Source: Planctomycetales bacterium 10988
GTDB lineage: Bacteria; Planctomycetota; Planctomycetia; Pirellulales; Pb10988
Assembly: GCA_009664345.1 (NCBI GenBank)
Contig: CP043547.1
Span: 868,001 to 932,000 of the forward strand
DNA length: 64,000 bases
Reading direction: 5' to 3'
Shown piece by piece: positions 1-8,707 of this stretch. The notes under the pieces are model-generated. The model was not told the DNA's origin, did not search any database, and saw nothing but the letters and a program-made list of their open reading frames with translations. The translations under genes were made by a program, and so were the position numbers. The stretch's first letter is position 1, and each line of letters opens with the position of its first letter.

Positions 1-395
1 CCATCGCTTCTCCAAAGCTCTTCCCCATTCCTGCCGTCATTCGCGATAAAGAATAGAGTGTCTGCGACATTGGTGAGAAATTTCGGAGAAGAACTTACAC
101 CAAAGGCCCGAATGTTCTTGATCAATTGAGTCCCGGCGCTACTTCCATCGCTCATCCACAATTCACGGCCATACGAACCATCATTGGCTACGAAAAATGC
201 AGTATCGTTGACCTCTGTAAACCCGGAAGGATCGGATGGATTTCCTGTTTGATTAATATCAATCAGAAAGGGTTCCGCAGCCAGGAGGTGACGATCTTCG
301 AGCGATTCGAGTTGAAGAGGAGTTTCTTTTTGCTGGCGAAGGCGGGTGCGATGGTTGCATTCAAAGTGCTGGGAGAGGGGATTGAACCAGGTCAT
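1..395 (-). CDS. ELWxSDG-repeat extracellular protein, N-terminal part (runs off the window)
   Basis: The reverse strand is open from an ATG at 395 to the window edge (131 codons visible). Residues 1-40 are polar and lead into LESLEDRHLLAAE, a motif typical of large secreted planctomycete proteins. Then come two hyperion/ELAP-type repeats with the hallmark (F/I)ANDG..GxELWxSDG (GRELWMSDG and GEELWRSDG), about 47 residues apart. The family consists of long cell-surface repeat proteins of unknown ligand, probably beta-propeller-like. The C-terminal part lies outside the window. No neighbour suggests a specific substrate. Confidence 0.8.
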   Translation of the reverse strand, partial: MTWFNPLSQHFECNHRTRLRQQKETPLQLESLEDRHLLAAEPFLIDINQTGNPSDPSGFTEVNDTAFFVANDGSYGRELWMSDGSSAGTQLIKNIRAFGVSSSPKFLTNVADTLFFIANDGRNGEELWRSD

Positions 396-874
396 TGAAG
401 AGGCTGCCTTGCAAAGAGGTGGGGGGAACCTTTAATAGCAATTTAATTCCTGTATGATACCTCTTTCGCCAGAGAGGGTAAACGGCAAAAGCCATCTTCT
501 CCTAAAACACACCAATTATTTTAGGCTGGCAAAAACTTGCAGATCTATATGATCTCTCTGTAGTCGACTGATTCCTCAACCATCTACACAGCTATCACCC
601 TAAAGGAAATCAAAGTCTGTCAGTGTTGAGAACATTGGCTATATCTGTAGAGAATGGTTGGTGCATAACGAGGGTTAAGACGAATCTGCTTTATGACCAA
701 AATGCTGAACAACGAACGATTGAGCCTCAATCAGATGGAAAAATTGTTTTACGCCCTGGCCTCAGATCACTCCCCTGGGAAGTCTAATCCGTCATAAGTT
801 CTTCTATGACAGGGATTAAGTCTATAGGAATTGTCTCGACACCACAGCTAAAAAGTTCAACTGGTGTCCAGTCA
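396..874. other. Intergenic, no gene seen
   Basis: About 480 bases lie between the divergently oriented ELWxSDG gene and the first integrase. All six frames are broken by stops and I recognise no RNA gene or tandem repeat. It presumably contains the promoter of the leftward gene. Confidence 0.4.
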
Positions 875-890
875 CCCCGACTTTTCCTAA
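875..890 (+). repeat. Attachment-site-like copy of the tRNA-Pro 3' end
   Basis: The string CCCCGACTTTTCCTA matches the last bases of tRNA-Pro and its immediate downstream sequence at 19375-19390. The match continues, diverged, through the whole leader of the integrase that follows. It is the expected element-side end of a tRNA-Pro-targeting integrative element, but here without a tRNA gene upstream, so it is probably a displaced or tandem element end. Confidence 0.5.
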
Positions 891-958
891 ATCTAGTATG
901 AACAACGACTTACGTACCTGCAGCTCTTCTGCAGTGCAGCCCGAAACCGAAGCATTTG

Positions 959-976
959 GAGGGTAGTACTACCCTC
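959..976. promoter_or_regulatory. Perfect 18-bp palindrome before integrase copy 1
   Basis: GAGGGTAGTACTACCCTC is its own reverse complement. It lies 24 bases before the ATG at 1001 and is conserved without change before the other two integrase copies (19459-19476 and 30980-30997). A second short inverted repeat, CTGCAG-CTCTT-CTGCAG, lies just upstream. The position and conservation suggest an operator or a recombination-directionality-factor site. Confidence 0.5.
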
Positions 977-1000
977 GGACTTTGGCACAAGGTTTGCACT

Positions 1001-2182
1001 ATGACGCAGAAATCTTTTTCCATCCCCACCATCGTTCATCACAAGCCTAGCAATCAAGCCCGCGTTCGTATCCATGACCGCGATTTTTATCTGGGGAAAT
1101 ATGGCTCGATTGAGTCGCAAGAACGCTACCGTCGGATCCTGGCCGAATGGCTCTCTACCGGGCAAATTCCGAGCACGCCTGCGGAATCTAAGCAAGCAGC
1201 CCCTTTCGCGATCGATGAACTGATTCTTTCCTACTGGAAGTTCGCCAAAGGCTATTATCGCAAGCAGGGCCAACCTACCAGTGAGCAGAACCTGATCCGT
1301 GACTCTCTCAAAGTTCTCAGAGAACATTATGGCTCGACAGCGGTTCGTGAGTTCGGCCCCCTTCGACTCAAGGCCGTTCGCGAGGCGATGGTTCAAATGG
1401 GTTGGTGTCGCAACGAGATCAACAAAAAGGTCGGGCGAATCCGAAGGTGCTTTCGCTGGGGTGTCGAAAATGAACTCGTCCCTCCCGAAGTCTATCAAGG
1501 CCTTCAAGCCATCACGGGGCTGAGGAAGGGACGTTGCGAGGCAAAGGAATCAAGCCCTGTCCTCCCTCTCGAAACCGAGGAAATCAACGCCACGCTTCCT
1601 CACACTTCTTCTCAAGTTCGTGATATGATCCGCCTTCAAGTGCTGGCGGGGTGTCGTCCTGGCGAGATTGTGAGCCTTCACCCCTGCGATGTGAATCGCG
1701 ATCAAGAGGTTTGGGAGTATCGACCGCAGTCGCACAAAACCGAGCATCATGGCCGCGAGCGGGTCATCTTCTTCGGACCTCGTGCCCAAGGCATCCTTAC
1801 TTCCTATCTCGACAACCGCCCCGCTGAAGCCCCCTGTTTTTCGCCAGCGGAAGCGGAATCCCAACGGATGATCGAACTACGCAAGCGACGGAAAACAAAA
1901 GTCCAGCCTTCGCAAATCGATCGCTCCAAGCAGGAACCTGAGCGAAAGCCAGGAGATGGTTACACAGTCGATAGCTATCGCCGGGCGATTCATCGAGCCT
2001 GCGATAAAGCAAAGATTGATCGCTGGTCCCCCAATCGCCTACGTCATACCCGAGCGACCGACCTCCGGCGACAATTCGGGATCGAGGCAGCCCAGACGAT
2101 TCTTGGACATGCCGAACTAAGTGTCACCCAAGTCTATGCGGAACGCGATTTAAATTCCGCCCGCAAGATTATGAGTGAAGTA
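1001..2182 (+). pseudogene. Tyrosine recombinase/integrase, copy 1, 3' end interrupted by an IS
   Basis: This is a site-specific tyrosine recombinase of an integrative element. It is about 95% like the intact copies at 19501 and 29768 and starts with MTQKSFSIPT at the ATG at 1001. The catalytic set is present: Arg in GCRPGE, the RLRHTRA box (the His of the usual HxxR is Asn), His in LGHAE and the nucleophile Tyr in QVYAERD. Only the last codon(s) are lost: after MSEV the frame reads into an IS5-type element, giving a long artificial C-terminus. The catalytic core is complete, so the protein could still be active. An upstream in-frame TTG at 956 lies inside the conserved palindrome and is an unlikely start. 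Confidence 0.75.
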
Positions 2183-3593
2183 GTCGTCCCTGAAAAAAGG
2201 TCTTTTTTTCTCGCTTTTATCAAGCGAGGAGGGGAGTGCGGGTTCGGGGGGGGAGCCATTGCTGGGCAGGTAAACGCTTCTTTGAGGAGCTTGAGGAGCA
2301 GGGCGAGCTGTTGCCACGGCCAACCAATCCGCGCAGGCCCGAAAGCCAAAAGTAGTTTTCGGATGTTCGCCGCCGCTCCAGCCAAGACCGCGTTGATCGC
2401 GTCACCGGCCAAGCCCTTGAGAAAGCAACGTCCCAGAAGGTGGTCCGACTTGAGGTGGCCGATCTTTGGCTCGATCGCGTTGCGGCGTCGGCGGCGTTTT
2501 TTCTGGGTCCGACTCAGGCCTCGCGTGCTGCTGCCGGCCAAGTGAACCCTCGCTGGACCACGGTAATCATGGCCGCGATATCCCTTGTCAACGAAGGCGT
2601 CGCTCACCGCTTGGCCGGTCGTCGACTCGACCGTTTGCAGCGTCGCGGCGAGGGTGTGGCCGTCGTACGGATTGCCCTCGCACAGCCGCACGCCGACGAC
2701 CCAATTGCCGCGATTGCTCGTCGCGAGGGCGATCTTTTGCCCGAATTCGTACCGCCGGTGGGCCTTGCCTTTGCTGATGCAAACCACCTCCGGCTCGTGG
2801 AGGCTGTAGAGTTTTTGCTTATCATGCGGCTGCTGCCGGTGGACGCGTTCGCACAAGAACAGCAGTTTTTCCAGGGAAAAATCGGGCTTCGGCTGCTTGC
2901 GGCGGACGTCGCGGATCACCCGACCGAGGCAAGTGCGGAGCTTTTTGAGGCGGCGTCGCATCCGCTTGAACTGCTTGGCGTGGGCATAACGACTCGCTTG
3001 CAGGGCGGCCTGCTTGGCGACGTTGACATACGATTGCCGCAGGCGAATGCCCCGCGTTTTGGCCGCCTTGCCGAGTTTGTGGATCGCCTTCAGCAGCAAC
3101 TTCGAGTCGGCGGCGTGATATTTTTCTCCTGCACGGTCGTGTCGACGGTGACCTGCCGCAGCTCTTGAGGCCGGACTTGCTTGCTACGAACGGCCAGAGC
3201 GAGGGTCTCTTCCAGCAGCTGTTGCAGCCGTTCGGCCCCGACGCGTTGCCGCCATTTGATGAGCGCGGTGGGATGAATTGGCGGCACATGTTGCATCGTC
3301 GTGAAGCCGCAAAAGCACTGCCAGTACGGGTTTTCCACCCAACGATCCAGCAGCGATTCGTCCGACTCGCCGAAGGCGTGCTTGAGATAATGCAGCCCGA
3401 CCATCAGCCGGGTGGCCTTCGCCGGAGCCCCGAAGTCGGCGGCATAACAGCCCTCGAACGCCGCCTCAAACCGCCGCCAATCGATCCGCTCGGCGAGTCG
3501 AACAAGCGGATGCTCGGGGTTGAGAATCTGCTCGAACGACGCCCGAAACAGGTCCTGCTGGTTCGACTCTGGGTTCAAAGGCGGCTTCATCAC
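2183..3593 (-). pseudogene. IS5-family transposase, frameshifted
   Basis: The N-terminal part starts at the ATG at 3593 (MMKPPLNPES) and carries the family blocks GLHYLKHAFGESDESLLDRW and VDTTVQEKNIT. At about 3110 the frame changes by one base. The second part continues with KLLLKAIHKL, AKQFKRMRRRLKKL, VSDAFVDKGYRGHD and a basic NAIEPKIGHLK box containing the catalytic Glu. The reading runs out through the left end of the IS without an internal stop. One lost base in the ACGCCGCCGAC stretch best explains the break. I saw no convincing slippery site, so the copy is probably inactive. Confidence 0.75.
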
Positions 3594-3722
3594 CGTTCTC
3601 CGTTTGCAAGGTTTGCAAGGTCAAGGCCGAAAATCCTGGCAAAGTTTACCCTACCCTTCGCCGGTGTTAAAGCTATCATACCCAGGAAAAATTGAATTTT
3701 TAAGACTTTTTCAGGGAGGACT
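2183..3722 (-). mobile_element. IS5-family insertion sequence inserted at the integrase 3' end
   Basis: The ends carry matching inverted termini: TCGTCCCTGAAAAA at 2183-2196 and the complement of TCCTCCCTGAAAAA at about 3707-3720. The transposase lies inside on the reverse strand. I could not find a clean target duplication. The bases after 3722 do not continue the normal integrase 3' flank, so a deletion accompanied or followed insertion. Confidence 0.6.
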
Positions 3723-3927
3723 ACTTGAAGTTAATCATCGCCTAACCTTTTCAGACAGTGCCTAGGTCTACGAAATTTCTTGTTACTACCTGTAGTCGGT
3801 TGGGTGTCATTGCGGTCTGTTGGGGTGTTTCGCCTTCACTTGGAACTTGATGGAAGGGGTTTCCGCGGAAAGGATGGCCTCTGGGATGGATTCACGATTC
3901 AGGAGGATGAATGCGGACAAGGTGTAA

Positions 3928-5265
3928 CTAACTATCCGTCGGCAGTCCATAAGTGTACGGCGGACGAGCTTCCGGTGTTTTTGGAGGTTCGGCGGCAATC
4001 ACAAACTGAAGTTGCGGGACTGGTGCGTTAACCAACCCTTCTTCAGTTTTCTCTTGAAACTGGCTTGGTGAACCAGTGAGGCGTTTCACCTCCCCAGGCG
4101 ATAGTGTCGCGACGAATGTTCGCTGAGGCTCGAATCCGGTAAAGAAGATTTGGTTTCGAGTGATATGCCGGCCTTCGGAATGATGGATACTGAACCCCCA
4201 GCCATCCATACTATGAGGTAGAGTCGACGAACAATCGATTTCCATATCCGAGACGTTTTGCACAAAAAGGTCTGCTGTTATCAGTTCACCATGTTCAAAG
4301 ATGGCCGGAATTGTTTCTTCCCTTGGAGACCAGGCAAGTCCAACTCTCAGCCCTGCAACTTGGTCGCCCCATTGAACTGTTGGGTGATTCTTCTCCGAAT
4401 CCGTACGAAGAATCTCCTTCTCCGACTTTTGGGCAGGATGGTCTTTGATTGTAAAAGAGAATTCGTGATGCAATGGGACGCCTCGTCGCCGACTCGGTTC
4501 ATCCGTTGGTACAAAGAAAAAAGAAGACGCCTGAAAATGATAGGTACCCGCTTCCAAACCGGTGAGATCGAACGCTTGTCGAAAACGCGGATCGGTTAAG
4601 GTACCCCCTGCAGCGACATTTAGCTCGACGAGGTAAGATCGACTTTCCTCGGCACCTGGCCACGGTTTGATGTTTCTTTGGGCATCGACCAGAAACCGAC
4701 TCATCCCACTGGTGAAAGACAACGCTGCGATTCGTGGACTGTCCGCCTCATTCCGCAGCAGGTACTCGATGACGAGCTGTGGATCATCGAGGTTAGGTCG
4801 TTTGATAATCCGAAGACCGGTTGTCCACTGCTCAGTGCTACGGTCGTGCCAGTAGACATGATCTTCCGTCACCTGCTGTTCCTTTGCCAGGCTGGTCGGG
4901 TTCCAGAGGGCGATCGCTTGCTTCGGATCGGACCGGCCCATCGCCAGCCATTCACCATCGGGAGAAACTGCGGCAGCAGTCCCATCAATCGGTAGCGAGG
5001 CAAGTTTTTCCCCAGTTTCTGTATCCCAAAGCGAGGCCTCACGCCCCTCTTTCGAATGGACGCCATACCGCAACAGCAGGCGATCCTCAGGAGAGAAGAC
5101 AAACGTCGGCGAGTCATAATAGCGGAACGGAGCTTTCATTGATCGCCTGACAGCCCCTGTTTTTGCGTCGAGGAGCTTGATGCCGACCGGATCGGTCAAC
5201 GCAAGGGTGCCGCCATCGTGGGAGAACTGGAGGCCGAGGACTTGGTCGAGGACCCCTGGAATGTT
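3928..5265 (-). pseudogene. WD40-repeat protein, 5' end missing
   Basis: The recognisable protein starts near 5265 with VLGLQFSHDGGTLAL, a WD40/beta-propeller blade. Further blades follow (FSPEDRLLLRYG, AAVSPDGEWLAMG), then a C-terminal region of about 280 residues with no family I recognise. No start codon belongs to it: the reverse-strand frame stays open to a GTG at 5343, but that stretch is the complement of a cas5c gene fragment. The apparent N-terminal hydrophobic segment is therefore an artefact. The original gene was probably a larger secreted or membrane WD40 protein. A rearrangement junction at about 5265 joined it head-to-head to Cas debris. Confidence 0.6.
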
Positions 5266-5266
5266 T

Positions 5267-5758
5267 TCCTTAAACGGACCTGTTCGCTGGGCAAACCTCC
5301 GACGGAACGAGGTGAAAAGTAAAATTCCCAAGAATACGGTCACCAGCGCGATGAAGGCTGGGAAGGGAAATCTGGGCTTCTATGTCGATGATGGCGACAA
5401 CCGGCAGCAACGCGCCTCGACCCTTTTGCGAGATGTGGAATATCTCATCGAAGCCCACTTCATTCCTCGCGGCAGTGACGAACCTTTGGAAAAACATTCC
5501 GAGATGTTCCGTCGCCGGGCGGAGAAGGGGCAAGCATTCGCCACTCCTTATCTCGGAACGAGAGAATTCCCGGCCGATTTCGAATTGATTTCGGATTCCA
5601 TCCCAGTATCTCCATTGGCGGAACGGCCGGAAGGAAATCGGACGCTGGGTTGGATGCTGCATGACATCGACTTTCAAAACGGGATGCAGCCTCGCTTTTT
5701 TCACGCCGAGCTGAAACGGGGGGTCGTTGAAGTTCCCCCTTGGGAGGACTTGTCATGA
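5267..5758 (+). pseudogene. cas5c: cas5c (type I-C CRISPR), N-terminus missing
   Basis: Cas5c/Cas5d is the crRNA-processing and backbone subunit of type I-C Cascade. The visible part begins with PVRWANLRRNEVKSKI, the family's signature box. It continues with VDDGDNRQQRA, LLRDVEYLIEAHF, FRRRAEKGQAFATPYLGTRE and the C-terminal LGWMLHDIDF...PRFFHAEL. About 70 N-terminal residues expected from the family are absent because the gene is cut at the WD40 junction near 5265. Its stop overlaps the cas8c start (ATGA), as in intact I-C operons. No CRISPR array or other cas gene is in the window. Confidence 0.85.
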
Positions 5759-6426
5759 TTTTGCAGAGTCTGAATGCCTTCTATCATCGTCTTGAAGCGG
5801 ACCCAAAAGCGGAGGTTGCCCCCTTCGGTTTCACCGAGCAAAAGGTCTCTTTTTGTGTGGTAATCGAGCCTGATGGGTCTTTGCATCAAATTCGGGAAGT
5901 CGGGACGCGTGAGAAGAATAAATTAATCCCCGATCTGGTGCTTGTGCCCGGCGATGCCAAACCATCTGGTGCCGGAATCAATCCCTGTTTTCTCTGGGAT
6001 AATCCCGCCTATCTATTGGGTTTCAAACAAGACGACAAAAAGCCCGAAAGGACGTTGCAATCTTTCGAGGCTTTTCGTGAACGGCATTTAAGGCTGGAAG
6101 AGGAAATCAAGAATGAAGAGTTTTCTTCTGTTTGCCGTTTTCTTGAAACTTGGAATCCGGGGTCAATCTCCACGGAGATCATCGACACATTGAATGCCCT
6201 CGAAACTGGCTTTGGAGTGTTTAAACTTCGGGGCAAAACGCATTATGTGCATGACCAAGAGACCATTCAAACTTGGTGGAAAGAGCAGCTCACGGGTGAG
6301 GAAGCATCGAGTCAAGAAGTGGTTGGCCAATGTTTAATCACAGGAGAAACAGACCGGATCGCCCAACTTCATAACCCTGCGATTAAAGGAATTTCCGGCG
6401 CTCAAAGCTCGGGCGCGAAGCTTGTC
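5755..6426 (+). pseudogene. cas8c: cas8c/csd1 (type I-C CRISPR), C-terminal two thirds missing
   Basis: Cas8c is the large PAM-recognising subunit of type I-C Cascade. The start is ATG 5755, inside the cas5c stop. Family blocks are MILQSLNAFYHRL, VAPFGFTEQKVSF, NPCFLWDNPAYLLG, FRERH and [20 protein letters not shown]. Reading fails at about residue 224 of a usual 550-600, exactly where a transposase C-terminus begins, so an IS replaced the rest. With cas5c this is a dead type I-C locus. Confidence 0.85.
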
Positions 6427-6593
6427 TCCTGCTGTTGCCTCGCCGTTGGGTGGTGGAACGGACGTTTGCTTGGCTGGGTCGTTCTCGTCGTCTCGCTCGT
6501 GACTACGAACGCCTAGCGAGCGCCTTGGCGAGCTGGCACTGGCTAGCCTTCGTGGCAATCCTGCTGGCAAGAATTCTCCCTGGAAGTACATAA
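6426..6593 (+). pseudogene. IS5-family transposase C-terminal stub
   Basis: The frame reads [20 protein letters not shown]...RDYERL and ends at TAA 6591-6593. This is the conserved YREK-like C-terminal box of IS5/IS427-type DDE transposases, including the catalytic Glu. Only the last 55 or so codons remain. It marks the insertion that truncated cas8c. Confidence 0.8.
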
Positions 6594-7056
6594 CAGCCTC
6601 TAGATGGATGAAGGCGAAGGTATTTCGTTGTAAGGCGCGAAGAGTCTTCCAGCAGTTTCAAAGATGTCTAATTCAACCGTCATTACGCGAGAATCTTCAA
6701 GTTTTCATGGACGAAACGAACAAGACGTGGAATCGATCCCCCAAAAGGAACGTTTGATAAGATTCATTGCGGTCAGAACGTTGAATTAACCGACCTAGCA
6801 CCTTCGATTTGGGCTGGATATCTTTACGAACGATTTTATAATGATGTATATTTGTATATAACCCACCTTCAGCCGATCTCCAAAGCGAGTAGGGCGGAAG
6901 GGCAAGTCGTTGATCCTGCGGGCCGGAGGTCTTATGAGCAAAACCATGTATGATTGGCCTAAACACCTCCCCATTGAAATCGGAGTGGAAGGGGTGAAAA
7001 GGTAGGGCCTGCCTCTACCGTTTGTTTATGAGAAACAAAAACCAAGAGGTCAGGCC
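6594..7056. other. Intergenic debris
   Basis: About 460 bases, AT-richer towards 6830-6870. No open frame here resembles a protein I know. The last part must contain the left end of the IS630-type element, which I could not fix to a base. Confidence 0.35.
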
Positions 7057-8054
7057 ATGAATCCGATTCTTCAATTTATTCAATTCTCCACCGAGCAACG
7101 CAAACACTTGCTGAACGTTTATCGCTCCGGGACGGATCCTCGAATGTCTCGGCGAGCCCATGTCTTGCTTCTCTTCGCAGACGGTTGGACATGGCAGCAG
7201 ATTCGAAAAGCGCTTTTTTTAATAACGATCTGATCGATCGGACTCGGCGACGGTTTCACCATGGCGGAATCTCCGCAGTGTTGCAACGCTCGGACACTTT
7301 GCCCGCTTCCTCGACGTCCCCTGGCTGGTGGCAGCGGGTGCTCAAGTGGCTAACGGAAACCACGCCGGGAGACTTTGGGTACTTCCGCTCCTGCTGGTCT
7401 TGTGGGCTGTTGGCCGAGCTGCTGGCCTGGGAAACGGGAGTCCGTCGGAGTGCCGAAACGATCCGCCGAGGTCTGCATCGCGAGGGTGATGTCTGGCGGC
7501 GTCCTCGGCCGGTGGTCGGGCCGACCGATCCCGATTATAGCCAAAAACTCCGGGAAATTCGCCACTTGCTCGATCAACTTCCTCCCAGCGAGGTCGCCGT
7601 GTTTCAGGATGAGGTCGATGTGAATCTGAATCCCAAGATCGGCCCGATGTGGACCCCACGAGGCCAGCAAGCCGCCGTGGCCACGCCGGGCAACAACGAG
7701 AAACGTTACCTCGCCGGGTCGCTCTCGTGGCAGACGGGGCGGCTTTTCGTCAGCCCTCCACAGCGACGTCGCAACGCCGATTTGTTCCTGTCGCACCTAG
7801 CGGAACTTCAGCAACGGCTGCGGAGGTATCGCGTCATTCATGTGCTCTGCGACAACGCGAAGTTTCACAACTGCCGCAAAGTCCGGCAGGCATTGCAGCA
7901 GCGGCTCGGCCGTATTCGCCTTCACTTTCTGCCGAAGTACGCCCCGGAAACCAACCCGATCGAACGAGTCTGGTGGCACCTGCACGAGACCATCACCCGT
8001 AACCACCGCTGCGAAACCCTCGAGGAGCTTCTCCGCCAAACATGCAGTGGCTAA
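7057..8054 (+). CDS. IS630-family transposase made from two frames by -1 frameshifting
   Basis: Frame 1 (ATG 7057 to TGA 7231-7233) gives a helix-turn-helix part (SRRAHVLLLFADGWTWQQI). Frame 2 (from about 7221) gives the DDE core: VAVFQDEVDVNLNPKIGPMW, VIHVLCDNAKFHN and YAPETNPIERVWWHLH. The frames join at T_TTT_TTA (7215-7221), phased correctly in frame 1 for -1 slippage, and the joined product reads RKALFFNNDLIDRTRRRF. The C-terminus stops soon after LEELLRQT, a little shorter than usual, so the right end may be deleted. Function: cut-and-paste transposition of its own element. Confidence 0.75.
7215..7221 (+). promoter_or_regulatory. Putative -1 ribosomal frameshift heptamer (TTTTTTA)
   Basis: The heptamer fits X_XXY_YYZ in the upstream frame (CTT TTT TTA). 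The second transposase frame is exactly -1 and overlaps it. The alternative is a one-base deletion in a T run. Confidence 0.55.
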
Positions 8055-8241
8055 ATATAAACAACAACTATTATCAAGACATGAAAAACACCTTCGCCAA
8101 AGTTGGATAAACTTCACTCCGCTACCGGGGAGGAGTTACCTAGTTCGTATGACCGTTAAAATAGACGATTTGTCAATCCAAGAACTTTTACATTCTGCTC
8201 ACTTTGAGAATTGTAAGACTGTCCTGGGTTCGATACAGTAG
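8055..8241 (+). other. Possible 3' fragment of an unknown gene
   Basis: An open frame reads from about 8043 (AVAKYKQQLLSRHEKHLRQ...) to a stop at 8239-8241. It begins where the transposase family similarity ends and has no start of its own. It could be the remainder of a gene cut by the IS630 element, or chance. I do not recognise it. Confidence 0.25.
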
Positions 8242-8247
8242 AAAGTG

Positions 8248-8440
8248 TTGCTGGTTTGGTCAGGCCCTAGGGCTTGATCATCGAAAGAGGGAACCCGGTG
8301 AAAATCCGGGACTGCCCCGCAGCGGTAAGCGGAAACGGCCGCCATCAAGAAGCACTGGTTCTGAGAAACTGGGAAGCGATGGCTAGTAGGTGCGATTCAT
8401 TCCGAATTGCTTGTCCGCGAGTCCGAAGACCTGCCAGCGG
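8248..8440 (+). promoter_or_regulatory. Cobalamin (B12) riboswitch
   Basis: The conserved core is unmistakable: GGGAACCCGGTGAAAATCC followed by GGGACTGCCCCGCAGCGGTAA (8290-8327), and the 3' box GCGAGTCCGAAGACCTGCC (8417-8435). These have the spacing of the AdoCbl riboswitch fold. It lies about 270 bases before nrdA. Such riboswitches repress downstream genes when cobalamin is plentiful. Here the downstream genes nrdA, metE and nrdB are B12-independent substitutes, so expression under B12 shortage is expected. The 8441-8707 leader contains no other gene and should hold the expression platform. Confidence 0.92.
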
Positions 8441-8707
8441 CCGAGTGATGGGATTTTTCGGTCAGTCCGATGCTGGCCAATCCGATCACAAGTCCACCGG
8501 ACCTTCGCGGGAAAGGACGGTCGAGGAAATGAGATCCTTACCACTGCTGCGCCCTCTGTATCTCTCTACATTCTCTCATTTAAGAGTAGGCACGTTACCG
8601 AAGCAGTACTGGACAAACCCCATTTCACTTCGACACCACTTTGCTCGCGATCCGTTCGGTGACTCCACTTTGCAAAAGTTGGAAGTCACGAATCAAAGGA
8701 TCGCACC

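Noticed and set aside
893-1507. Long reverse-strand frame opposite integrase copy 1 (also opposite the other two copies)
   Set aside because: Shadow of the integrase coding strand; no start signal or family.
2440-3168. 242-codon forward frame opposite the IS5 transposase
   Set aside because: Antisense shadow of the conserved transposase.
5266-5343. N-terminal membrane segment of the WD40 protein (VFLGILLFTSF)
   Set aside because: It is the complement of the conserved cas5c box RRNEVKSKI, so it is not part of the WD40 gene.
6697-6966. 89-codon reverse frame as a gene
   Set aside because: No ribosome site, protein-like composition or family resemblance.
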